Assembly: GCA_034508935.3 (NCBI GenBank)
Contig: CM067444.1
Span: forward strand, 53,207,436 to 53,271,435
DNA: 64,000 nt
Origin: Berghia stephanieae
Lineage: Eukaryota > Mollusca > Gastropoda > Nudibranchia > Aeolidiidae
Direction: 5' to 3'
Part shown: piece by piece, positions 11,414-22,842 of the stretch
Position numbering within the stretch: the first letter of the stretch is position 1
How the letters are laid out: every line of letters starts with the position of its first letter
Notes under the pieces: generated by a model
Databases searched by the model: none
What the model was told of the DNA's origin: nothing
What the model saw: only the letters and a program-made list of their open reading frames with translations
Translations under genes and position numbers: made by a program

Positions 11414-11634
11414 AAGCAGTCGAGAGAAGCGAGGAGATGGAGGACACGATGGCCAACATGATTTACGAGTTTAGGCGTGCCAGTCATCAAAATGTGTCTG
11501 TCAGGACGCCACCAGATGATTCCACTAGTCGTTTTCATGCTCCTCCTGCTCATTCCATGCCAGAAAGACCTAATCCCATACCAGAAAGACCTCCTCCCAT
11601 ACCAGAAAGACCTGGCTGCAGAAAGGAAAAGTGA
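11414..11634 (+). CDS. Possible last coding exon of gene A, with a proline-rich MPERP/IPERP repeat
   Basis: After a pyrimidine-rich stretch ending in CACAG, an open frame runs to a TGA at 11632-11634. It encodes an acidic helical start (ERSEEMEDTMANMIYEF), then three repeats of the form (M/I)PERP with N/P spacers, ending GCRKEK. It reads like real protein and is on the same strand as gene A. The obvious acceptor (exon start 11414) needs an incoming phase of one base, whereas exon 3 of gene A ends in phase 0. So either a further exon lies between 4.6 and 11.4 kb, a less good acceptor (exon start 11425 or 11437) is used, or this belongs to another gene. From 11414 in phase 0 a short alternative tail ends at an early TGA. 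Confidence 0.4.
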
Positions 11635-11724
11635 TAGTCCAAAAAAGTGATCACCATTAGAAGGACAGGCCTATGACAAATATCCAATGCAATGACTTTT
11701 CAAAGTCTTCCCTGATATAGATAT

Positions 11725-11902
11725 TTCTTTCTCCCCTTCTCCTTCTTCGTCTTTTTCTTTCATTTTTTTCTTCTATCTTTCTTCTCTTCTTCTTCTCTCT
11801 TTCTTCTTCTTCTTCTTCTTTCTCTTCTTCTTCTTCTTCTTCTTCTTCTTCTTCTTCTTCTCTTCTTCTTCTTCTTCTTCTTCTTCTTCTTCTTCTTCTT
11901 CT

Positions 11903-11935
<33 letters not shown>

Positions 11936-12398
11936 CTTCTTCCTCTTCCTCATCTTCCTCCTCTCTCCTCCTCTCCTCCTTCCTCCTCCTCCTCCTCCTT
12001 CCTTCTTCTCTCTTCTTCTTCTTCCTTCTTCTTTCTTCTTCTCTTCTTCTTCTTCTTCTTCTCTTCTCTTCTTCTTCTTCTTTCTTCTTCTTCTTCTTCT
12101 CTTCTTCTTCTCTTCTTCTTCTTTTCTTCTTCTTCTTCTTCTTCTTCTTCTTCTTCTTCTTCTTCTTCTTCTTCTTCTTCTTCTTCTCTTCTTCTTCTTC
12201 TCTTCTTCTTCTTCTCTCTTCTTCTTCTTCTTCTTCTTCTTCTTCTCTTCTTCTTCTCTTCTTCTTCTTCTTCTTCTTCTTCTTCTTCTCTTCTTCTTCT
12301 TCTTCTTCTTCTTCTTCTTCTTCTTCTTCTTCTTCTTCTTCTTCTTCTTCTTCTCTCTCTCTCTCTCTCTCGATCAGAGCTCTTTCTCTCTCTCTCAT
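11725..12398. repeat. Polypyrimidine microsatellite, mostly (TTC)n with a (CT)n end
   Basis: About 670 bases of nearly pure C/T on the plus strand, mostly TTC units, ending in CT units and CTCTCTCTCATA that abut the mariner left end at 12400. The reverse-strand open frames here are poly-Lys/Arg/Glu and are not genes. Confidence 0.95.
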
Positions 12399-12399
12399 A

Positions 12400-13395
12400 T
12401 ACGAGGGCTCTTTCATAATTAACCGAAAAATGCCTGTAAAATCAGCGTTTTTTATGCTATCAACAAAATTCTTGCACGTGTTCATACCTTGACTCGTCCT
12501 TCATTTCTCTACGTAACAGCCAAGTCTGTCGACACTTTTCTGCCAACGCCGCACCATGGAATAGATACCCTCTCGGAAGAAATTTCCGTCAAGGTTTTGT
12601 AGCCATTTCCGCACATGGTCAACAAGCTCTTCATCAACATCAAAGCGCTTTCCTGCTAGCTCACGTTTCAGTGGCCCAAAGAGGTGATAATCAGATGGTG
12701 CGAGTCTGGACTGTGTGGTGGGTGTGGCAAAATCTCCCATCCATATTTCTCTAGCCAACCTTGCGTCACTCGTGCTGTGTGGGGTGTAGCGTTGTCGTGT
12801 TCCCTGCAGATGTCCAATCTTTGTTCTTTATGATTGTCTGTCAATTGCTTAGGAACCCATCTTGCGCTGACTTTTCTGTAGCCAAGTTCATCAAATACAA
12901 TTCTATGGGCAGAAGTTTCCGAAATTTCAAGACTGCTTGCAATTTCACGAAGTTTCAACCTCCTGTCTTGACGAATAAGCTCATCAACTCGCTTCACATT
13001 GTCTTCTGACTTCGCAGTTATCGAACGCCCTCTCCCACCCTGTCTGTCAAGTCGGAATGGCCGGCTTCAAACAAATTACACCAGTGATAGACTTGTGTAC
13101 GGCTTATAACATGCTCACCATATACACTCTGAAGTTCTTTATGAATTTCGGTAGGATTCAGACTTTTGGCATTCAAAAAACGTATGACAGCTCTGATTTC
13201 CTCCTTTGACCAAGTTTCAAGGTGGGCCGCCATCTTTAAAATCGTCTAGAAATTCATTGTGCAAAATGATGCACTTCATAATTTCTGGGAATATCCGTAA
13301 GGAAATAAGGAATATCATGTCGTTTACAGAATTAAAAAAAATCTCCACTGGTTGCTGAGCATGGGCATTTTTCGGTTATTTCTGAAAGAGCCCTC

Positions 13396-13398
<3 letters not shown>
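12400..13398 (-). mobile_element. Mariner (DD34D) DNA transposon, internally deleted copy of about 1.0 kb
   Basis: Terminal inverted repeats begin TACGAGGGCTCTTTCATAAT at the left and end GAAAGAGCCCTCGTA at the right. The minus-strand transposase starts MAAHLETWSKEEIRAVIRFL (13233) with the HTH region, reaches EQRLDICRE, then jumps to HDNATPHTA. Against the 1385-bp copy at 52704, about 380 bases coding for the first catalytic Asp (TGDETW) are gone, and frameshifts are present. It cannot code for an active enzyme but keeps both ends. It sits between a (CT)n and a (TA)n microsatellite. Confidence 0.9.
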
Positions 13399-13454
<56 letters not shown>

Positions 13455-13467
13455 ATATATATATATC
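13395..13467. repeat. (TA)n microsatellite
   Basis: Nearly pure TA repeats following the right end of the mariner copy. Mariner targets TA, so insertion into the microsatellite is likely. Confidence 0.9.
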
Positions 13468-15557
13468 TTTTTCATCAATTTATATTATATATCTATATAT
13501 CTAGCCAGCTAAATGTGTATATAATTATATTTATTCTCCCAATATTATGTTTTCTCTTTTGCATTTATTTTGTCAATAATAAAAGAAACCTGTTGAATAA
13601 ATGGCAGCGAATTATTTTTAACTGAAAGGTTTGCAGGCCATCTGTAAATTATTTTTCATTTTAAGATGCATGTTTTTGTTAATTTTTTTTAAAATCAACA
13701 AATGAGATTTGAATAAGTTATCTTTAATGTAGAAGCAGGAACTGAAAAATCAATCAAAGAATTTACAGGAGAATTTCAAGAGAAAAGTTTCCTCTTTTTC
13801 CTCACCTCTCCCTTCCTCATAAAAAAAAAGATTGGGATGACAAGGCTTAATTGTAAACACCTATTGATTTGCATTAAAATAATAGCATAATAAATGAAAA
13901 TATAGTCACATGCATTCACAGAACGTTTGAAATAGAATGTTGGTTCCATTTGACCTGCTGAGGGAATAAACAATGCATTGTGATGAGAATTTTGGAAATG
14001 CGCTTGGTTAAGTTTATTCCATTACTTGGGACAACAGAGAATGGTAAACAGAGCTACAATTCAACAAAGTAATCTTTTGCAAGTATTTTTGAGAGGACAT
14101 AAAATATGTGAGGCTGGCTAAGAAAACCCTGAAGAATGTGGCAAGCTTCGATTCGAAATTGAAAAATTGAAGATATAATTTTACCAAATTTGAGATTTTT
14201 GTGAATTATCCTTCTTAAACCATGTAATAAAGCTTGGAAATAAAAGTAAATGTGTTTGTTTTTTGATTTTGTAAGACATATCCGTCGCAAAATTCTGATT
14301 AAATACCTCCATGTTTACACACTCAACCCTATCATGTTACACACTAAAATAAATGATTTACACACGGCTTTCCATTCATTACCGATGTGCATGTACATAG
14401 CACACCATAAACAAGCTAGAGCGTCTACACATGTGTCTAGATTTGAAGAATTTAGACGGGTGGTTAAATCGTACCTCGTTTTCTTTGCTATTTGTAATTT
14501 CTTCTTTCCTCTCAACCCTACCTATCTGAATGTATTTACAATCTTATTGACTATTAACTTTTACAGATTGTTAATATACATTATTTATTGCACTGGAAGA
14601 TTTACAATCGGCTCGGTCCATGCGATCTGGAGAATCTTGCTCCAAAATTTTATCTCAGTCTATCACAATATATTGAATATAATCTGTATTTGTCTCTTAA
14701 ATGTAAATCTTAATATTACGAAACGCTTCAAATACAAGTTTGAATAATTTGTCAAATCATGTTTTCAATACTCTGACCTTCCTCAACTGCTTGTCGACTT
14801 GTTCAATTGTTTTAGGTTACTTTTAATTATATTTTCGCCAATGATTAATGAACTATACCATAATTATGCTATCTGGGTAAACATTGTATAAAAGAGTTGC
14901 GTATTAGTTCATTCATTATGCTGTGTACAAAATATCTTGAAAACTTTAAAAATTAAAAATATTTTTCTTATTTTGTCGGATCTCGACCCAGAACGAGGAA
15001 AAATCTGAATATTTGTATCTGAAATTTAAGCAAAAAAATACTTTCTTTCAAGAAAAAATACTTTATTTTACATTATCTTTCATCTAGAGTGTCTATTCTA
15101 TCTGATAATGTAAAAAAAAAAAAACGTTATCTGACAATCATGTTTCCCATAACAAATTTTATTCAGAAAAAATTTCGTAACTTCTGTTCTAATCGACATA
15201 GAAAGAAAATTTAAAGTGATAAATGAGCGGGAAATTGTGGTCTACACTACTACATACATAACTCAATTTATGAAATTTGGTAAATTTTCCGGGTTTTCTC
15301 GCCAGCCATGCATATTATAATGTTATGTAACAATTTCATAATAAATTTTAAAAAGAATTTGCATGCTATTTTACCCACACGATTTATTATTTATTTTAAC
15401 ACACACACACGTCTGTACATAAATTTCCTTTTATTGGGATGAATTTGTTGTTGTGGTTATTATTATTATTATCACAGTCTACGCCGAATAATCGCAACTC
15501 CTTGTGATCAGCGATAATGTTGCGATTAACTGAAGTTGAGTTTCTTCTCTACTATTG
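13468..15557. other. AT-rich stretch with no supported gene
   Basis: No open frame here looks like protein. Two AATAAA-like motifs occur near 13575-13600 on the plus strand and could serve a plus-strand transcript end, but nothing ties them to gene A. GTTGCGATTAAC-type short repeats begin at about 15490. Confidence 0.5.
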
Positions 15558-16100
15558 CCTGGGTGGGGATCCTGACCTCCCATAGTGGGCAGGGAGGTAC
15601 ATACTGTGTCTTCTATCTCCTTATATCTGTTTTCCAACATGCTTTCTGTCTTTGTCTTGGAATGAGGTTACTTGGTTTTGCCCTGGCCCTTTCCGGAGTC
15701 CTGGCTGGGAGGGAAACAGTCAAATGCATAGTTATTGTTTTGGGAGATGATATTTTTTTCCTTGTAAATCATCTCTCTGTTATTCATTGTATTATGTTTA
15801 GTTTGCATATTATATTATATGATTGGTAAACATTTGAGTGTATTCCTCTTAGTTGGGACCTTTGCTTGTGTCTGGATGAGACTTTTAGGTGATCTCAAAT
15901 TAAGTACATTGGTGGTATGCTCTTGGAATCTACATCTGATCCCCATTTGTTCCCAGTTCCCCTTTGTCTTACTTTCTCTTGGGTGCTTTAATTGTAATTC
16001 TAGGACTTTTTACTATCCCATTTTCTTCCTTTTTACTGGCGCTGATATAACCTTAACGTGTTGCAAGCGCCGTAAAACCCTTAAAAACAAAAAACAATCT
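15558..16100 (+). mobile_element. S2 repeat, copy 2 (near full length)
   Basis: Same order of blocks as at 10414: the start GGGTGGGGATCCTGACC, the central GTAAATCATCTCTCTGTTAT, and the 3' GGCGCT...AGCGCC stem, with an A-rich tail ending near 16100. GTTGCGATTAAC-type motifs lie on both sides (see findings). Confidence 0.85.
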
Positions 16101-17369
16101 CTACCATTGCAACATTTTACACATATATGGTAAATTCAAACCAGTTGTTGTAAACATTGTTTTTAGTCCACCACAGACAGCAATTTGATTGAGACAAAAA
16201 CCATATGGCAGTCCTGTATAGATTTTGACAAGCAAAAGCAACTTTGATGAAAGTCATCTTATTCAGACTTGATTAACTTTAACTCTTTTGTTCTTATTGT
16301 AAGAGTCAAAAGAGATTAGCCATCAGCTCTCACCACACTCATTGGTCACAATGCACAGTCAATCCCAAAACAAAAAATATCGCTCAGTCTCTCCTTACAA
16401 CTGTCACTGTCGAAATGTTGTCAAGACTATGCCCAGCCCCCTCGCTTCCTATTTAATGGCCACAGATGACATCTCAAATCATACTGCAAAGCCCTGCCCT
16501 CCTTTGTCTCTAATTGAGTGGTAACACTATTGTAGCATTAAATCCTGCTCACTCTCGATTTCACCCATAATAAAATTGATATCTTGTTTGATTGATTTCT
16601 TGAATTTACCACTTTTTGAGGTCGAAAATTTGTTGCGATTAACCGAAGTTTGTTGCAATTAACCAGTGACTTTTATATAGAATTAATTCAGTTTCTTGGG
16701 AAATGTTGCGATTAATTTTTTTTTTACTGCATTTAGTATGCATTTCTTTTCTTTTAAAAAAATTATTCTTTATTGGTTTTATTCATTTATGTATGTGTTT
16801 GGAGAGGGTGCGCCTGAATTTGTGTTTATGTGTATTGCTGTCAGTTGATTAATAATTGGATTTTAACATGATGAGAATAAAATAACGATAAATCAAAAGT
16901 GAAAAGTCTAAATCCAACACAAGTTGTCAAATAGGTGGTCAAGTGTAAAGAACAAGAACTATTTGGTATATTCATGTGCATCCACCAATGCATACACACA
17001 CACAGAGAGAGACAGAGACAGACAGACACGTTTACCCAACACGTACAAATGAATCTATCATTGCTCAGGATTTATAATCGCACATTCACACACACACACT
17101 CTCATAGCGATTACATAAAGAATATAGCAATGTTAAGAATGAAAGTCAAGATAAATCGTATCACTTTCCATAAAACTTCACACCACTGGATTGTTTTTGC
17201 ATTGTAGATTATGCGATGTGCCCGTTATATGCATAGTCGATTTGAGGTCAGTTGGGGCTATTAATTTGTAAGCTATAGATGGAATGAAATTGACAACACT
17301 CAGCTCTTTGTTATTGTTTTTAGACAGCCATTTTAATTATTAATTCTCACTTAATTATATTGATTAAAA
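16101..17369. other. Non-coding stretch with short repeats
   Basis: Contains several GTTGC(G/A)ATTAA motifs at 16625-16715 and short CA and GA microsatellites at 16995-17020 and 17080-17100. No exon-like segment is seen. Confidence 0.5.
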
Positions 17370-17660
17370 AGAAAAAAGTTTTTATATAAGCAATATCCAC
17401 TAAACGTGCTCGAAGTGCTTTACAAGGTGTCCCCGACCAACAGCAGCACATAACAAGTAGAGAAAAACATGATGCCTGTTAGGCACAATTTTTTTCCAAC
17501 AGAGACAACACTAAACGACTAGGTACTCATTTTACGCCTGAGTACAGTGAGAGAATGTGAGTAAAGAGCCTTTTCCAAGGACTCGACTGTTCGGTGGGCG
17601 AGGCTCGAACCCAGAACCTTCTTATTCGAAAGCGAGTGTCATACCACAAGACCACTAATG
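17370..17660 (-). mobile_element. S1 SINE (tRNA-derived), minus strand
   Basis: Family pattern, read on the minus strand: a tRNA-like head with A box (TGGTCTTGTGGTATGACACT) and B box (GGTTCGAGCC). The body has the CTCACTGTACTCAGG block, and the 3' tail runs AAAGC(G/A)CTTCGAGCACGTTT to a TATATAAAAA-type end. Seven further copies or fragments lie in the window. Confidence 0.85.
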
Positions 17661-17966
17661 AAAACAAAAACTGAATTAAAATGAATACAAGTGAGCTATG
17701 ATAGGACGTTTGAAAGTGGAAACTCATAATTGCATCTTTTTTTTCCATCCTGTGTTGCAATCCTTCATCAATTTTTAAACAGTGTTTTAAAATCAAAATC
17801 ATTTCAATCTTTCTGAAAGTTGTGAATCCTATTGCCTTACAGAAATGTATTATTAAATTGACTGATATGTGTAGGCTATGTATGCTTTCCAAAACCAACA
17901 GATCCTGTACAATGTATCATTTTTGTATCATATTATATATCTTTCTTTAATTATTTAAAAATTTTA

Positions 17967-18288
17967 TTTTGGGTGGGGTTTTTTGACCTCCCAAAGTTGG
18001 CAGAAATCTCACTTGCTATTTCTTACAACCTCCCATATGTTTTCCAACTTGCTTTCTGTCTTTGTCTTGGAATGAGATTACTTGGTCTTGTCCAGATGTA
18101 TTTTTCCACGTAAATCATCTCTCTTTTATGTACTGCAATATTTTTGTTTGTTTTGAACACAACGTTTTGTAAGCATTTGAGTGCGTTTCTCTTGGTGGGA
18201 TCCTATTCTTGTGTCTGGATGGGACTCTTCGGTGATCTAGAATAAACCACATTGATAGTTTTCTCTAGGAATCTGCATTTACTTGTTC
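17967..18288 (+). mobile_element. S2 repeat, 3'-truncated and diverged copy in the cluster
   Basis: Starts GGGTGGGGTTTTTTGACC and runs through TGTCTTTGTCTTGGAATGAG and TGGATGGGACTCTTCGGTGA to CTTGTTCCCTATTT. The next copy begins within ten bases. The 3' stem-loop is absent. Confidence 0.75.
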
Positions 18289-18295
18289 CCTATTT

Positions 18296-18815
18296 CTGGG
18301 TGGGGTTCCTACCTCCCATAGTGGGCAGGGAGGTACTTATTCTGTCTTCTATCCCCCTATATCTGTTTTCCAACTTGCATTCTGTCTTTGTCTTGGAATG
18401 AGATTGCTTGGTTTTGTCCTGGCCCTGGTCAGGGTCCTGGCTGGGAGGGAAACAGTCGAATGCATAGTTATTGTTTCTGGAGGTGATATTTTTTTCCTTG
18501 TAAATCATCTCTCTGTTATGTATTATTATATTTGTTCTAATTTATATTGTAAGCATTTGAGTGTATTCCTCTTAGTGGGGGCCGTGCTTGTCTCCGGATG
18601 AGACTTATTGGTGATCTCAAACTAAGAACATTGATGGTACGCTCTTGGAATCTACATCTGATCCCTATTTGTTCCCAGTTCCCCTTTGTCTTACTTTTTC
18701 TTGGATGCTTTAATTGTAATTCTAGAACTTTTTACTGTCCCATTTTCTTCCTTTTTACTGGCGCTGATATAACCTAAATGTGTTGCAAGCGCCATAACAC
18801 CCTTAAAAACAAAAA
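18296..18815 (+). mobile_element. S2 repeat, full copy in the cluster
   Basis: Full block order, ending with GTTGCAAGCGCCATAACACC and an A-rich tail. It starts just after the preceding copy ends. Confidence 0.85.
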
Positions 18816-18817
18816 AA

Positions 18818-18985
18818 CAAGTTCCCTATTTGAACCACACTTACCACTCCCCGCTTTATCTTACCTTTTCTCAGGTATTTTTTTAATTGTAGATCTAGAT
18901 TGATTTGTTTTATTATCCCATCTTCCTCCTTTTTACTGGTGCTGGAATGGCCTAAAAGTGTTTGCCAGAAAACCCTTTGATAAGT
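18818..18985 (+). mobile_element. S2 repeat, diverged 3' fragment
   Basis: Shows only the last third of the unit: TTCCCTATTTGAACC, CTTCCTCCTTTTTACTGGTG and a decayed stem-loop. It follows directly on the tail of the previous copy. Confidence 0.6.
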
Positions 18986-19287
18986 TTTTGTTATTATTTT
19001 TTGTTTGTTATGTTGCCTTTTGCTCAGTTTCCTTTTGAATTCAATGCTTGATCTCAACTGGGATAAACCCATGTCTTCCTTTTTTTTTTTGTGACAAGTA
19101 AAACTCAAGACCCTTGCAGGCCTCTGGCGAAATAAATATAAATTAGACGGTTCCATAATTGAAGAATTCTGTCCCTTTATTAGAAAAAATAATTTTACCT
19201 GGATTATATTTTGGTGTCATTTACGCCAAAGTGGAAACAAAATTTGGATGGGATCTTTTGACCTCCAATGGTGGGCAAGGTAGTCTT

Positions 19288-19785
19288 TTGCTGTGTCTGG
19301 GTGGGGTTCCTGACCTCCCATAGTGGGCAGAGAGGTACATAGTGTGTCTTCTATCCCTTTATATATGTTTTCCAACATGCTTTCTGTCTTTGTCTTGGAA
19401 TGAGATTACTTGGTTTTGTCCTGGCCCTGGCCGGAGTCCTGGGTGAAGGGAAACAGTCAAATGCATAATTATTGTTTTGGGAGATGATATTTTTTTTCCT
19501 TGTAAATCATCTCTCTGTTATGTATTATTATATTTGTTATTTTGAACGTATAATGTAAGCATGTGAGTGTATTCCTCTTTTTATTGGATTTTGTGCTTGT
19601 GTCTGGATGAGACTTATAGGTGATCTCAAACTAAGTACATTGATGGTATGATCTTGGAATCTACATCTAATTGTTTTAATTGTAATTCTAGAACTTTTTA
19701 CTATCTCATTTTCTTCCTTTTTACTGGCGCTGATATGACCTTTATGTGTTGCAAGCGCCGTTAAACGCTTAAAAACAAAACAAAA
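19288..19785 (+). mobile_element. S2 repeat, copy with a small internal deletion
   Basis: Starts GGGTGGGGTTCCTGACC. The segment between ACATCTAA and TTGTTTTAATTGTAATTC lacks about 50 bases seen in other copies. The 3' stem GGCGCT...AGCGCC is intact. A short diverged S2 5' fragment precedes it at about 19240-19285. Confidence 0.8.
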
Positions 19786-19904
19786 AAACTTTTGCTGTGT
19801 CTTTTCTTCCCCACATCACCTTTCCCTTTCCATGTTGCTTTCTTTGTTTGTTTTAAGATTGCTGGGGCTTATTCCTGATCCTGTCGGGGATCTTTTGCTT
19901 GGAT

Positions 19905-20435
19905 GGGGGGGGGGGGGGGTTCCGACCTCCCATAGTGGGCAGGGTGGTAATTACTGTGTCTTCTATCCCCTTATATCTGTTCTCCAATTTGCTTTCTGTC
20001 TTTGTCTTGGAATGAGATTACGAAGTTTTGCCTTGTCCTGGCTGTAGTGCTTGGCTGGGAGGGAAACAGTCAAATGCATAGTTATTGTTTTGGGAGATGA
20101 TATTTTTTTCCTTGTAAATCATCTCTCTGTTATGTATTGTTATATTTGTTATTTTGAACGTATAATGTAAGCATTTGAGTGTATTCCTCTTTGTTGGATT
20201 TTGTGCTTGTACTTGTGTCCGGATGAGACTTATAGGTGATCTCAAACTAAGTACATTGGTGATATGCTCTTGGAATCTACATCTGATCCCTATTTGTTCC
20301 CAGTTCCCCTCTGTCTTACTTTCTCTTGGGTGCTTTAATTGTAATTCTAGAACTTTTTACTATCCCCTTTTCTTCCTTTTTACTGACGCTGATAAATGTG
20401 TTGCAAGCGCCGTAAATCCCTTAAAAACAAAAACA
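19905..20435 (+). mobile_element. S2 repeat, full copy preceded by poly-G
   Basis: A G run at about 19905-19918 leads into TTCCGACCTCCCATAGTG. All later blocks are present. In the 3' stem-loop the first arm is changed from GGCGCT to GACGCT. A diverged 5' fragment precedes it at about 19795-19900. Confidence 0.8.
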
Positions 20436-20444
20436 AACAAAAAA

Positions 20445-20528
20445 AAACTATCCAATTTTCTTACTTTATACTGGCGCTGATATGACCTAAATGTGTTGCA
20501 AGCGCTGTAAAACCCTTAAAAACATAAA
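20445..20528 (+). mobile_element. S2 repeat, 3' end only
   Basis: Contains ACTGGCGCTGATATGACC, GTTGCAAGCGCTGTAAAACC and the A-rich tail. It lies immediately after the tail of the preceding full copy, forming a tail duplication. Confidence 0.75.
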
Positions 20529-20529
20529 C

Positions 20530-21154
20530 AGTTATCGTTATCTAGAAATGCTACGTTGACAGGATTGTGGTGTTCCACAAAAAATTCGATCATTTTTATC
20601 TTTTTTTTTTTTTTTACTTTATCACCTTAAAATGTCACATCAACCATGTAACTTCTGAAAACAAAACAAAGCTTACAAAGAAAATAAATTTTATTATCCT
20701 CTATGGTTACAAAATAAAAGTTATGGTACATATCCACATATACATTGGTTTCTTTGTGTGATTGCTTTTTAAAGTTATTTGATTGTCTGATAATATCATG
20801 TAAAAACGTTGTCTTTTTTCAAACCTAATCAAATATCAAACAAATACAAATAACAAACATATCATTTGTACAGATTAGTTCCGATCATAATTATCATAAA
20901 TAATATTTATCCGAATCGTACCATCCATTTGAAAATCAAACCACATCAAAATTGGTTTATTTTTATCCAAGCATGAAGCAGAAAATATTAAAATTCCAAT
21001 TCCAGTTGAAATTGATGAGAAGAAAGCCAGCCCCCCCCCCCCCCCCCCTCCTCCTCCTCCTTCTTTAAAAAAATTTTAATTATTTTTAAAATATAAAACT
21101 TGATAATATCTCAATGACCACACTGCAAAAGGCTGACAGAAATTTTATCTCGAA
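20530..21154. other. AT-rich non-coding stretch ending in a poly-C tract
   Basis: No coding signal. A C run with CTC units lies at about 21032-21060. Confidence 0.5.
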
Positions 21155-21410
21155 ATTGTGGGTGGGGTCTTCTGACCTCCCATGGTGGACAAAGAAGTCA
21201 CTTGTTGTACCTTCTATCCCCTGTTGTATGTTTTCCCTTTCTGTGTTGCTCTCTGTCTTTGTTCTGGATTGATTTTGCTCAGATTTTCCTGGTCCTGGCG
21301 GGGATCCTTAGCTGAGAGGGCTGTTATGTTCTTTTATAAACATTTGGATGTATCCTACATAACGGGATCCTTGATGGTTCCTGGATGGGACTTCAAATAA
21401 CAAACTTACC
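21155..21410 (+). mobile_element. S2 repeat, diverged 5' half
   Basis: Starts GGGTGGGGTCTTCTGACC, then CCCATGGTGGACAAAGAAGT and CTGGATGGGACTTCAAATAA. It is clearly older than the 18-20 kb copies. A similar diverged 5' fragment is at about 11075-11165. Confidence 0.65.
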
Positions 21411-21429
21411 ATATTTCTTAATGGGATAT

Positions 21430-21660
21430 ATGAGACAACCAGAATATCATCCGAATACTTTCAAAAGTATAGGACATCAATAGAAGCATTATATTCTAAT
21501 TTTACTCTCCCTCAATCACAAACGAGCATCTTTACTCTTTATATCCTTCAACCGTAAGACTCTGGAATAATCTGCCCAAGCTACTTAAACCAGTCAAATA
21601 AAACAATTTTGTGAATCACAGCAATAAATCGACCACACTATCCTTCATAGACATAAACTT
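21430..21660 (+). mobile_element. LINE 3' fragment (jockey-like C-terminus)
   Basis: Around 21530-21600 the plus strand encodes, with a frameshift, LYPSTVRLWNNLPKLLKPVK. This is the PSTIRLWN-LP motif at the end of jockey/CR1-like reverse transcriptases, also seen at 2040 in the first LINE. Confidence 0.6.
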
Positions 21661-22504
21661 TGGTTGTAACAGAAGATGCAAAAAAAAAGAAGAGTATGAA
21701 TGAAAAAGGATTACAAAGTTTTACGCATTACAGAATTACAGATTAGGGAAATGCATCTACATCTAATTCAGAATTCAAACTGCATCCTTGCATCGCAGAA
21801 TAAATAAGATAGGAAAAAAAAAAAAGAAATTTATTTGAGCACTTTGAGCAATTTGTTTTGAAATAAAAAATGGAAATATTGAGCGAAGCTTTGGGGTTTT
21901 CTAGCGGCAGATAACTCTAATATATGTAAATATTATTCATGAATTTTCAATAAATAGAATTCAAAGCGCACATCTAAAATGAATAATATCATGCTCCACT
22001 CTTAAAACTGAAATGGGGATTGATTAAGGAATAGGTGGAGATTCCATTCAACTTTACTTGCCCAAATATATTTTGAACATTTTAATGCTGCTATCATTAA
22101 AGTGAAAAGTGTTCTTTTATTGTAACAATTAATTCTAAAAGACGTCTTTGACAGTTTAATTGGGGCAATATGCCAATTGAGATTGTTTGCCTGTGTGACA
22201 CATCAAATACCCCCCCCCCCCCTTGCTTACCCATCATTTACCCAAATAAGCAAGGGCCTTGTTCGTTGTTCATTAGGATTATCTATCCAGCAATAATGCT
22301 TATTTGTAGCGAATACTGTTTTGTAGTCCTCATGGGTATTTTAATCGCTCTAATCAACACCCTCTCTTATAGCTCCTAACCTTAATCAGCCTTCTCATTC
22401 ATCCTATTTGTCAGGGAAATGTAAATAATAAAGCAAATTGCTGACTTTAGGAGTGGTGTGAACCGATAACTTTTAAAAAACCCAGACTACTAAAATTTCG
22501 GCGT
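21661..22504. other. Non-coding AT-rich stretch
   Basis: I see only a short poly-C tract near 22211 and A-runs. No gene is supported. Confidence 0.5.
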
Positions 22505-22842
22505 ATAATTGAGTCCTTGGAAAAGACTCTTTACTCACATTCTCTCACTGTACTCAGGTGTAAAGTGAGTACCTGGCCGTTAACAGCGTTTTCTCTGTCC
22601 AAAAAAATATTGCAATATCGCCTAACAGGTGTCATGTCTCGTTCTACATGTTAAGTGTTGCTGTTGGCTAGTGACACCTAGTAAAGCGTTAACAGCGTTT
22701 TCTCTCCGAAAAAATATTGCAATATCGCCTAACAGGCGTCATGTCTCGTTCTACATGTTAAGTGTTGCTGTTGGTTAGGGACCCCTTGTAAAGCGCTTCG
22801 AGCACATTTAGTGGATAATGCACTATATAAAAGCTCAAGTTT
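22505..22842 (+). mobile_element. S1 SINE, headless, with an internal tandem duplication
   Basis: Begins in the GAGTCCTTGGAAAAGACTC body block, so the tRNA head is missing. A segment of about 108 bases, from GTTAACAGCGTTTTCTCT to just before AAAGCG, occurs twice in tandem (about 22578-22685 and 22686-22795). It ends with the normal GCACTATATAAAAGCTCAAG tail. Confidence 0.85.

Noticed and set aside
11760-12485. A 241-codon minus-strand Glu/Lys/Arg frame
   Set aside because: Same reason: it is a (TTC)n microsatellite running into the mariner end.
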